NCBI GenBank assembly: GCA_946999385.1
Contig: CAMQCZ010000003.1
Span: 1 to 64,000 of the forward strand
Direction of reading: 5' to 3'
DNA from: an uncultured Lachnoanaerobaculum sp.
GTDB taxonomy: Bacteria > Bacillota > Clostridia > Lachnospirales > Lachnospiraceae
DNA: 64,000 nt
Shown: positions 17,611-23,870 of the stretch, one piece after another
Layout: each line of letters begins with the position of its first letter
Position numbering within the stretch: position 1 is the first letter of the stretch
Translations under genes and position numbers: made by a program
Notes under the pieces: model-generated
Told to the model about the DNA's origin: nothing
The model's input: only the letters and a program-made list of their open reading frames with translations
Database searches by the model: none

Positions 17611-17991
17611 ATGTCAAAAAGAGATTATTTAGCAGATAGTGAAGCGGCTGAAATGTATTTGGAAACTATATATAGGCTTAGAGAGCAAAAGGGGGTAGTT
17701 CGTTCTATTGATATATCAAGAGAAATGAATTATTCAAAGCCTACAATAAGTGAGCAGATGAAAAAATTCAGGCTGTACGGTTTTATTGAAGTTGATCATG
17801 ACGGCTATATTACTCTTACACCAAAGGGAGAAGAGATTGCTTCACGTACAATAAATAGACACTATGTTTTGACAGATATTTTTGTTGAAATCGGCTTGGA
17901 TAAGGAACAGGCAGAAAAGGATGCTTGTAGGATAGAGCATTATATAAGTGAAGCAGGCTTTGATTGCCTAAGAAAATATTTTAAAAAATAA
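17611..17991 (+). CDS. DtxR/MntR-family metal-dependent repressor
   Basis: Transcription regulator of 126 residues. It has an N-terminal winged helix-turn-helix (EAAEMYLETIYRLREQ...DISREMNYSKPTISEQMKKF) and the dimerisation/metal-binding domain with RHYVLTDIF and DACRIEHYIS, where the His, Cys, Glu and His positions match DtxR-family metal ligands. It lacks the C-terminal SH3-like domain, as MntR-type members do. It is the last gene of the metal operon, behind a GGAGA ribosome site. It probably binds the TTAG...CTAA palindrome at the operon promoter in a Mn- or Fe-dependent way; this is an inference from family and site. Confidence 0.9.
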   Translation: MSKRDYLADSEAAEMYLETIYRLREQKGVVRSIDISREMNYSKPTISEQMKKFRLYGFIEVDHDGYITLTPKGEEIASRTINRHYVLTDIFVEIGLDKEQAEKDACRIEHYISEAGFDCLRKYFKK

Positions 17992-18010
17992 ATTTTTAAA
18001 GAAAATAATA

Positions 18011-18052
18011 AAAGGGTGGATGATTATATTTTTTTATAATTTTCCACCCTTT
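18011..18052 (+). terminator. Stem-loop after the DtxR-family gene
   Basis: AAAGGGTGGA (18011-18020) pairs with TCCACCCTTT (18043-18052), a perfect 10-bp stem. The 3' side lacks a clear T-run, while the 5' side is A-rich, so it may act better on the opposite strand. Likely an operon end. Confidence 0.7.
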
Positions 18053-18096
18053 ATTAAGTATGTAGCTTGCTTGGATTTGCTTAATTAAAACTTAAA

Positions 18097-18228
18097 ATGA
18101 TAGATAAATATCAAGGCTTCGCAGATGACTTTTACTATGATTTATATTATACTGAAATGAAATTTTTTAAGATGAGGAGAATAATAATGAACATATTGAC
18201 TAAAAAAAGTATTGAATTAGAAAATTAA
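18097..18228 (+). other. Short reading frame, doubtful gene
   Basis: A frame of 43 codons starting MIDKYQGFADDFYY and ending in a charged stretch (KKSIELEN). There is no ribosome site at the first ATG, but GAGGAG precedes an internal ATG at 18189, which would give 13 residues. It may be the degraded start of a larger gene, since coding-like sequence continues in other frames just after the stop. I do not recognise it. Confidence 0.25.
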
Positions 18229-18478
18229 AGAAATTATTTGGATTTATTATTTAAAGTTGAAAGTTATGATCCCATCATAATTTAGTTAATTAAATTTGCT
18301 TGAAATGTCAACATTTATAAGGTACGACTCCTTGTTTTATTTTAATAGATATTTTTATTTTACTAGATTACTAAGAAAAAAGAATAAGAATATATAGTAT
18401 GGAAATGGAACATTTCCTGCTTGTCGGTTCTCAAAAAGCACGTAAATAAGCCATTTATCAGCATTTTTCCAGTTGTAA

Positions 18479-18619
18479 AAATATATTAAGCGTAGGTTAA
18501 ATGCCGGAATTGATAATAATCGTTATGTTATAGGTATTGATAAATCTAAAACGGCTAGAAATGTATTGATTGAAAAAAGAAATAATATTAAGGATATATC
18601 TATTATTGAGCTTGAATAA
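18479..18619 (+). pseudogene. C-terminal fragment of an unknown gene
   Basis: Open for 46 codons between two stops, without a start codon near its 5' end. The translation (for example RRLNAGIDNNRYVIGIDKS, then IKDISIIELE) has a normal, non-random amino acid mix. It looks like the end of a protein whose upstream part is lost or frameshifted. The family is not recognised. Confidence 0.35.
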
Positions 18620-18763
18620 AAAGCCCCACGACACAAAAGATATTAAACTTCAAGTATTAGCTTGTGAGCTGTAAAATAATATATAATTGAATAAATACTA
18701 TTAATATGTTAATATAATATTACTCATTTATAAGCATCCTTTATAGAAAATCTTGAATAGGTA

Positions 18764-18792
18764 TTGACATACTGACAAAAAGAGATTATACT
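18764..18792 (+). promoter_or_regulatory. Sigma-A promoter of recA
   Basis: TTGACA (18764-18769), 17-base spacer, TATACT (18787-18792), 31 bases before the recA start. Near-consensus. Confidence 0.88.
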
Positions 18793-18794
18793 TA

Positions 18795-18806
18795 GAACAG
18801 ATGTTC
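18795..18806 (+). promoter_or_regulatory. LexA (SOS) box of recA
   Basis: GAACAGATGTTC, matching the Firmicutes SOS box core GAAC-N4-GTTC exactly. It lies two bases after the -10 box, over the predicted transcription start, so LexA would block initiation. Confidence 0.88.
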
Positions 18807-18823
18807 ACAATTATGGAGGATTT

Positions 18824-20008
18824 ATGAATATAGAAGAAAAAAAGAAAGCCTTACAAATTGCAATAAAGGAAATAGAAAAAGAGCATGGCAAGGGTGCTAT
18901 CATGAAATTAGGTGAGGCGAGTAATGTAAATATAGAGAGTATAAAAACAGGTTCTATAGGTCTTGATATGGCATTGGGGATAGGCGGTATACCAAAAGGA
19001 AGAGTTATAGAATTGTATGGGCATGAATCATCAGGTAAAACAACAATAGCATTACATATGGTAGCCGAAACTCAAAAGGCCGGAGGTATAGCAGGATTTA
19101 TAGATGCAGAGCATGCTTTGGATCCTACCTATGCTAAGGGTATAGGTGTTGATATTGATAATTTATATATATCTCAACCTGACAATGGAGAGCAGGCACT
19201 TGACATTGCTGAAATGATGGTTTCATCAGGTGCTGTTGATATAGTTATTATTGACTCTGTAGCCGCTTTAGTTCCAAAGGCTGAGATACAAGGTCAGATG
19301 ACAGATGTACAGATGGGCTTACAAGCAAGACTTATGAGCAAGGGGCTTAGAAAGCTCACAGGTATTATGAGTAAATTTAATTGTACTGTTGTATTTATAA
19401 ATCAATTAAGAGAAAAAATTTCTACAGGTTATGGTGGTGGTGGAGAGACTACTACAGGAGGTAGAGCCTTAAAATTTTATTCAAGTGTAAGATTAGAGGT
19501 TAAAAAAATAGATAATCTCAAAAAAGGAGAAGAGCAATTTGGAAATAGAGTAAGGGTAAAGGTATCTAAAAATAAAGTTGCTCCACCTTTTAAATATGCT
19601 GAATTTGATATTATGTTCGGTACCGGTATTTCCAGAGTAGGAGAAATACTTGATGCCGCTGTCGAAAAAGAAATTATTGAAAAGAGCGGTGCATGGTATT
19701 CATATTCAGGTACCAAGCTTGGACAGGGTAAAGAAAATGCAAGAAAATATCTGACTGAAAATGAAGGGGTATTGGCAGAAATAGAACAAAAAATAAGAGA
19801 TTATAAAGAAGATCCTGATAATCCTAAAAAGTCAAACTCAAAAAAATCTACTAAAGCTAAATTAAGCTCTACAACTATAGATGAAGCTGATATTGATAAG
19901 TCGGATATTGATGCAGACAATATAGATGATGATGGTATTATAAATGACACCGGTGATGATTTGGATGAAATAATTGATTATATAATAGATGATGATAAAG
20001 AGGATTAA
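18824..20008 (+). CDS. recA: Recombinase RecA with long acidic C-terminal tail
   Basis: DNA strand-exchange protein and SOS co-protease of 394 residues. Walker A at 66-73 reads GHESSGKT (His replaces the usual Pro of GPESSGKT), and Walker B (VDIVIIDSVAAL) and the L2 region (GGGGETTTGGRALKFY) are intact. The RecA core ends near residue 345. The remaining 45 or so residues are a very acidic, Asp/Ile-rich tail (units such as DIDADNIDDDG), longer than in most RecA proteins; acidic tails are known to moderate DNA binding. It has a TGGAGGA ribosome site, an SOS-controlled promoter, and recX two bases downstream. Confidence 0.97.
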   Translation: MNIEEKKKALQIAIKEIEKEHGKGAIMKLGEASNVNIESIKTGSIGLDMALGIGGIPKGRVIELYGHESSGKTTIALHMVAETQKAGGIAGFIDAEHALDPTYAKGIGVDIDNLYISQPDNGEQALDIAEMMVSSGAVDIVIIDSVAALVPKAEIQGQMTDVQMGLQARLMSKGLRKLTGIMSKFNCTVVFINQLREKISTGYGGGGETTTGGRALKFYSSVRLEVKKIDNLKKGEEQFGNRVRVKVSKNKVAPPFKYAEFDIMFGTGISRVGEILDAAVEKEIIEKSGAWYSYSGTKLGQGKENARKYLTENEGVLAEIEQKIRDYKEDPDNPKKSNSKKSTKAKLSSTTIDEADIDKSDIDADNIDDDGIINDTGDDLDEIIDYIIDDDKED

Positions 20009-20010
20009 TA

Positions 20011-20610
20011 ATGTATGTATTAGATATTATTCCATTAGATAAAAATAAAAGCAAAGTGCTGATGCAAGAGGACTTTGCTTTTCCTCTATACAAAAATGAA
20101 ATAGAGAGATTTCATATAAATGTTGGACAGGAGCTTAAAAATTACGAGAGTGAAATTTTACCATTTTTAAAGCAAAGAGCAATACAAAGCTTGTTATATA
20201 CGTTGAAAATTTCAGATAAGACAGAATATGAGCTTATAAAAAAATTAACCTTGGCACATTATCCCAAAAATGTTATAAAATATGCTATAATATATTGCAG
20301 AAAAAATGGATATATAAATGATAAATTATATTTAAATGATTATATTGAGCTTAATAAATATACAAAGAGTAAATATAGTATAACCACAGCCTTATTAAGA
20401 AAAGGTATAAAAAAAGATGACATAGCTTTTGCACTTGAAAATTCTAATATTGACGAGGAGAAGCAGATAATTGAAATTTTAAAAAAACAGGATTTGGATA
20501 AATTAAGCGATAAAAAGGAATATTTAAAATTGTTTACTATGCTTGTGAGAAAAGGCTATAGATTTGATAATATTAAGGACAATATACGAAGGATGATGGA
20601 CAGTAGGTAG
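20011..20610 (+). CDS. recX: Regulatory protein RecX
   Basis: RecA filament modulator of 199 residues, with the three-helix repeats typical of RecX (QRAIQSLLYTLKISDKTEYELIKKL, then KNVIKYAIIYCRKNGYINDKLYLNDYI). It starts two bases after recA, behind AAAGAGG, so it is co-induced in the SOS response. Its 3' end (from 20446) is included in the 1058-bp tandem duplication, which left a second, promoterless fragment at 21504. Confidence 0.88.
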   Translation: MYVLDIIPLDKNKSKVLMQEDFAFPLYKNEIERFHINVGQELKNYESEILPFLKQRAIQSLLYTLKISDKTEYELIKKLTLAHYPKNVIKYAIIYCRKNGYINDKLYLNDYIELNKYTKSKYSITTALLRKGIKKDDIAFALENSNIDEEKQIIEILKKQDLDKLSDKKEYLKLFTMLVRKGYRFDNIKDNIRRMMDSR

Positions 20611-21503
20611 AAAATGACAGAAAATAAAAGGACTTTAGGTATAATATTTATAATAGGTGCAGCCTTTTTCTTTGCTCTTATGAGCTTGAGTGTTAGACTT
20701 GCAGGAGATTTGCCTATATTTGAAAAGATGTTTTTTAGAAATATAGTAGCTTTAATATTTTCATTTGCAATTGTGTTTAAAAATTCTAAAAATCTTTATA
20801 TTATAAAAAATGCAAGAGCAGATTTATTTTTTAGAACTTTGACAGGTACTATGAGTGTTATATGTAATTTTTATGCGTTAGATCACATGAATATAGCAGA
20901 TGCAAGTATGCTCAATAAATTAAGCCCATTTTTTGCAATTACGGCAAGTTATTTTTTACTAAAGGAAAAAAGTAGAAGCTTGGATTGGCTATTTACAATA
21001 CTTGCTTTTGTTGGAGCGGGTTTTGTGGCAAAGCCAAGCTTTAGTATTCAGGCTTTACCTGCTTTTATAGCTATAGTAGGAGGCTTTAGCAGTGGACTGA
21101 CATATACATTTGTAAGAAGAGCGGCAAATAAAGGAGTACGTGGTGAGCTGATAATATTTTATTTTTCATTATTTTCAACTATTTTTTCCGGTCTTATGAT
21201 GCTTAATAATTTTAAGCTTATGAGTATAATTCAACTCATAATATTAATATGTACAGGACTTTTTGCTATGGGTGGGCAGATATGCGTAACTAAGGCATAT
21301 ACATATGCACCTGCAAAAGAGATTAGTACATTTGACTATACAAATGTTATATTTTCAGCTTTATTAGGAATGGTATTTTTGGGACAAATACCAGATATAT
21401 ATAGTATAATAGGATATATAATTATTATATCTATGGCTATTTTGAAATGGAAATTTAATAAGAAAGGAAATTGATATGAAGGTAGTTATTGATGCAAAGG
21501 GAG
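20446..21503 (+). repeat. Tandem duplication, copy 1 (1058 bp)
   Basis: Holds the recX 3' end, the EamA transporter and the first bases of yedF. It is directly followed by copy 2. Two bases (AA) are shared at the junction (GGGAGA-ATATTGACG), consistent with microhomology-mediated or illegitimate recombination. Confidence 0.95.
20614..21474 (+). CDS. EamA/DMT-family transporter, copy 1
   Basis: Membrane protein of 286 residues with about ten hydrophobic helices in two EamA (DUF6) halves: IIFIIGAAFFFALMSLSVRL at the N-terminus and a repeat of the fold in the C-half, ending in a Lys-rich tail (KWKFNKKGN). Family members export metabolites or amino acids; the substrate is unknown. The stretch LNKLSPFFAITASYFLLKE is typical of the RhaT/EamA group. 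It starts four bases after recX. An identical protein is encoded 1058 bases downstream. Confidence 0.88.
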   Translation: MTENKRTLGIIFIIGAAFFFALMSLSVRLAGDLPIFEKMFFRNIVALIFSFAIVFKNSKNLYIIKNARADLFFRTLTGTMSVICNFYALDHMNIADASMLNKLSPFFAITASYFLLKEKSRSLDWLFTILAFVGAGFVAKPSFSIQALPAFIAIVGGFSSGLTYTFVRRAANKGVRGELIIFYFSLFSTIFSGLMMLNNFKLMSIIQLIILICTGLFAMGGQICVTKAYTYAPAKEISTFDYTNVIFSALLGMVFLGQIPDIYSIIGYIIIISMAILKWKFNKKGN

Positions 21504-21511
21504 AATATTGA
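21476..21511 (+). pseudogene. Truncated yedF start at the duplication junction
   Basis: The first ten codons of yedF (MKVVIDAKGE) run into the recX fragment and stop after one more codon. It keeps the AAGGAAA ribosome site but makes only an 11-residue peptide. A by-product of the duplication. Confidence 0.9.
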
Positions 21512-21668
21512 CGAGGAGAAGCAAATAATTGAAATTTTAAAAAAACAGGATTTGGATAAATCAAGCGATAAAAAGGAATATTTAAAATTGTTTACTATGC
21601 TTGTGAGAAAAGGCTATAGATTTGATAATATTAAGGACAATATACGAAGGATGATGGACAGTAGGTAG
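21504..21668 (+). pseudogene. recX 3' fragment in duplication copy 2
   Basis: The last 54 codons of recX without a start. It differs from the intact gene at 21524 (A for G, silent) and 21562 (C for T, Leu to Ser). Non-functional. Confidence 0.93.
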
Positions 21669-21671
21669 AAA

Positions 21672-22532
21672 ATGACAGAAAATAAAAGGACTTTAGGTAT
21701 AATATTTATAATAGGTGCAGCCTTTTTCTTTGCTCTTATGAGCTTGAGTGTTAGACTTGCAGGAGATTTGCCTATATTTGAAAAGATGTTTTTTAGAAAT
21801 ATAGTAGCTTTAATATTTTCATTTGCAATTGTGTTTAAAAATTCTAAAAATCTTTATATTATAAAAAATGCAAGAGCAGATTTATTTTTTAGAACTTTGA
21901 CAGGTACTATGAGTGTTATATGTAATTTTTATGCGTTAGATCACATGAATATAGCAGATGCAAGTATGCTCAATAAATTAAGCCCATTTTTTGCAATTAC
22001 GGCAAGTTATTTTTTACTAAAGGAAAAAAGTAGAAGCTTGGATTGGCTATTTACAATACTTGCTTTTGTTGGAGCGGGTTTTGTGGCAAAGCCAAGCTTT
22101 AGTATTCAGGCTTTACCTGCTTTTATAGCTATAGTAGGAGGCTTTAGCAGTGGACTGACATATACATTTGTAAGAAGAGCGGCAAATAAAGGAGTACGTG
22201 GTGAGCTGATAATATTTTATTTTTCATTATTTTCAACTATTTTTTCCGGTCTTATGATGCTTAATAATTTTAAGCTTATGAGTATAATTCAACTCATAAT
22301 ATTAATATGTACAGGACTTTTTGCTATGGGTGGGCAGATATGCGTAACTAAGGCATATACATATGCACCTGCAAAAGAGATTAGTACATTTGACTATACA
22401 AATGTTATATTTTCAGCTTTATTAGGAATGGTATTTTTGGGACAAATACCAGATATATATAGTATAATAGGATATATAATTATTATATCTATGGCTATTT
22501 TGAAATGGAAATTTAATAAGAAAGGAAATTGA
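21672..22532 (+). CDS. EamA/DMT-family transporter, copy 2
   Basis: Identical in protein sequence to the transporter at 20614, 286 residues. It is followed after one base by the intact yedF, which is the ancestral gene order (recX-EamA-yedF). Expression would come from read-through of the recA promoter or of an internal site. Gene dosage of the transporter is doubled; any benefit is unknown. Confidence 0.88.
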   Translation: MTENKRTLGIIFIIGAAFFFALMSLSVRLAGDLPIFEKMFFRNIVALIFSFAIVFKNSKNLYIIKNARADLFFRTLTGTMSVICNFYALDHMNIADASMLNKLSPFFAITASYFLLKEKSRSLDWLFTILAFVGAGFVAKPSFSIQALPAFIAIVGGFSSGLTYTFVRRAANKGVRGELIIFYFSLFSTIFSGLMMLNNFKLMSIIQLIILICTGLFAMGGQICVTKAYTYAPAKEISTFDYTNVIFSALLGMVFLGQIPDIYSIIGYIIIISMAILKWKFNKKGN

Positions 22533-22533
22533 T

Positions 22534-23130
22534 ATGAAGGTAGTTATTGATGCAAAGGGAGAAGCTTGCCCTATGCCTCTTGTTAAGGCTAAAAAAGCTT
22601 TTGATGAAGGTGCCACATTTGTAGAAATAAGTGTTGATAATAAGGTTGCAGTAGCTAACCTTGAAAAGCTTGCCAATTCTAAGGGAGCAAAATTTTTGTG
22701 TGATCAAAAAAATGAAAATGAATTTATTTGTAAAATAGAGCTTGTAGATTGCCACTCACAGTCTTGTGAAGAGCTTGACAAGCTTGATAATAAAGAGAAT
22801 ATTGTTGTTGTTATTGCTTCACAGCATATGGGTTGCGGTGATGATGAATTAGGCTCCAATTTATTGAAGGGCTTTATTTATTCCTTATCACAGGCTGATA
22901 TTTTGCCAAATACCATTTTATTTTATAACAGTGGTGCCTTCATTACTACAAAGGGTTCAAAAAGTATTGATGACTTAAAAGCCTTAGAAGAAAATGGAGT
23001 AGAAATTATGACCTGCGGTGCCTGCTTAAATCATTATAATTTAGCAGATAAGCTTGAGGTTGGAGTGGTTACTAATATGTATGAAATATTAGAAAAACAA
23101 TTAAAAGCTACTAAAGTAATAAGGCCATAA
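22534..23130 (+). CDS. yedF: Selenium-metabolism sulfurtransferase-like protein YedF
   Basis: A 198-residue two-domain protein. The N-terminal TusA-like domain (residues 1-70) has the Cys-containing CPMPL motif (GEACPMPLVKAKKA). The C-terminal DsrE-like domain contains the segments VVVIASQHMGCGDDELG, LFYNSGAFITTKGS and IMTCGACLNHY, the last holding a Cys pair. This arrangement matches the YedF family tied by co-occurrence to selenium use. It is followed by a DUF3343 gene, the usual partner, but selD, selA and a selenocysteine lyase are not nearby. The first 28 or so bases are shared with the truncated copy at 21476. Confidence 0.88.
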   Translation: MKVVIDAKGEACPMPLVKAKKAFDEGATFVEISVDNKVAVANLEKLANSKGAKFLCDQKNENEFICKIELVDCHSQSCEELDKLDNKENIVVVIASQHMGCGDDELGSNLLKGFIYSLSQADILPNTILFYNSGAFITTKGSKSIDDLKALEENGVEIMTCGACLNHYNLADKLEVGVVTNMYEILEKQLKATKVIRP

Positions 23131-23131
23131 A

Positions 23132-23368
23132 ATGAGAATTAAAAAAGATGTAAGTATTATAAGCTTTGCAAAGCCTGGTAAGGCACTTGAGCTTGAAGCC
23201 TTGTTAAAGGATAAAAGACTGGGAAGAATTATTCCGACACCGGGTGAAATCAGTGCAGGCTGTGGATTTTCATGGAGAGTTGATATTGAGATGGAAGCTG
23301 AAGTTTTAAATATAATAAGAGCCAATAATATTGAGTATGATAAGATTACTCATATGAAAATGTATTAA
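23132..23368 (+). CDS. DUF3343 protein, putative Se/S carrier-like
   Basis: A 78-residue protein of the DUF3343 family, with the segment RIIPTPGEISAGCGFSWRV containing the family's conserved Pro-x-Pro and Gly-Cys-Gly. It is a single ferredoxin-like or TusA-like small domain. The gene begins one base after yedF, and both are usually found with selenium metabolism genes. A role in carrying selenium or sulfur on the Cys is proposed for the family, not shown here. Confidence 0.85.
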   Translation: MRIKKDVSIISFAKPGKALELEALLKDKRLGRIIPTPGEISAGCGFSWRVDIEMEAEVLNIIRANNIEYDKITHMKMY

Positions 23369-23395
23369 ATAAAATTTTCAATTAGGAGGTAAAAT

Positions 23396-23860
23396 ATGCT
23401 GGATGTAGGAATAAAAGCACCGGATTTTACATTACCGGACGAAGAAGGAAGAGAACATAGCTTGTCCTCTTATTTAGGTAAAAAGGTTATTTTATATTTT
23501 TATCCTAAGGATAATACTCCAGGTTGTACGGCACAGGCTTGTGGATTTAGTGAGCTATATCCTGATTTTATGGATGAAAATGCTATTATACTGGGAGTTA
23601 GCAAGGACAGCATAAAAAGTCATAAGAAATTCAAAGAAAAGTATAATTTAAAATTTACATTGCTTTCAGATGAAAATTTAGATGTTATTCAAAAATATGA
23701 TGTGTTAAAAGAAAAGACAATATTTGGTAAAACTGCTTTGGGTATTATAAGAACTACATATCTTATTGATGAAAATGGTTTTATATTATCAGCAAAGTCT
23801 AAAGTAAAGGCAAAGGATAATCCTAAGGAGGAATTGGATTATCTGCTTAGTAAAAAATAA
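23396..23860 (+). CDS. bcp: Thioredoxin-dependent peroxiredoxin (Bcp/PrxQ)
   Basis: Peroxide-reducing enzyme of 154 residues. The peroxidatic Cys lies in the conserved DNTPGCTAQACGFSELY; the second Cys five residues on is the resolving one, as in PrxQ/Bcp. APDFTLPDEEG at the N-terminus and a short thioredoxin fold complete the family pattern. It has a strong AGGAGG site and is preceded by a 27-base gap. It protects an anaerobe against hydroperoxides and uses thioredoxin as reductant. Confidence 0.93.
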   Translation: MLDVGIKAPDFTLPDEEGREHSLSSYLGKKVILYFYPKDNTPGCTAQACGFSELYPDFMDENAIILGVSKDSIKSHKKFKEKYNLKFTLLSDENLDVIQKYDVLKEKTIFGKTALGIIRTTYLIDENGFILSAKSKVKAKDNPKEELDYLLSKK

Positions 23861-23870
23861 GTGAGAACAT

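Larger units (their letters stand above)
18053..18763. other. Gene desert with decayed coding traces
   Basis: About 700 bases without an intact gene. It holds a 43-codon reading frame without a ribosome site (18097-18228), an internal short frame MNIL... with a good GAGGAG site (18189-18228), a 7-bp hairpin (18401-18417, GGAAATG with CATTTCC), and an open fragment at 18479-18619. The mix suggests remnants of lost genes. I see no transposase or known RNA. Confidence 0.55.
21504..22561 (+). repeat. Tandem duplication, copy 2 (1058 bp)
   Basis: Direct repeat of 20446-21503. By eye only two substitutions separate the copies, both in the recX fragment, so the event is recent and the copies have begun to diverge. 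Identity ends inside yedF at GGGAGAA (up to about 22563). Confidence 0.95.

Noticed and set aside
20446..22563. Duplication as an assembly error
   Set aside because: Two substitutions distinguish the units, and the junction creates a hybrid frame, which a simple assembly repeat would not.
20446..22563. Duplication as an insertion sequence or transposon
   Set aside because: No transposase, no terminal inverted repeats and no target-site duplication; only ordinary chromosomal genes are repeated.
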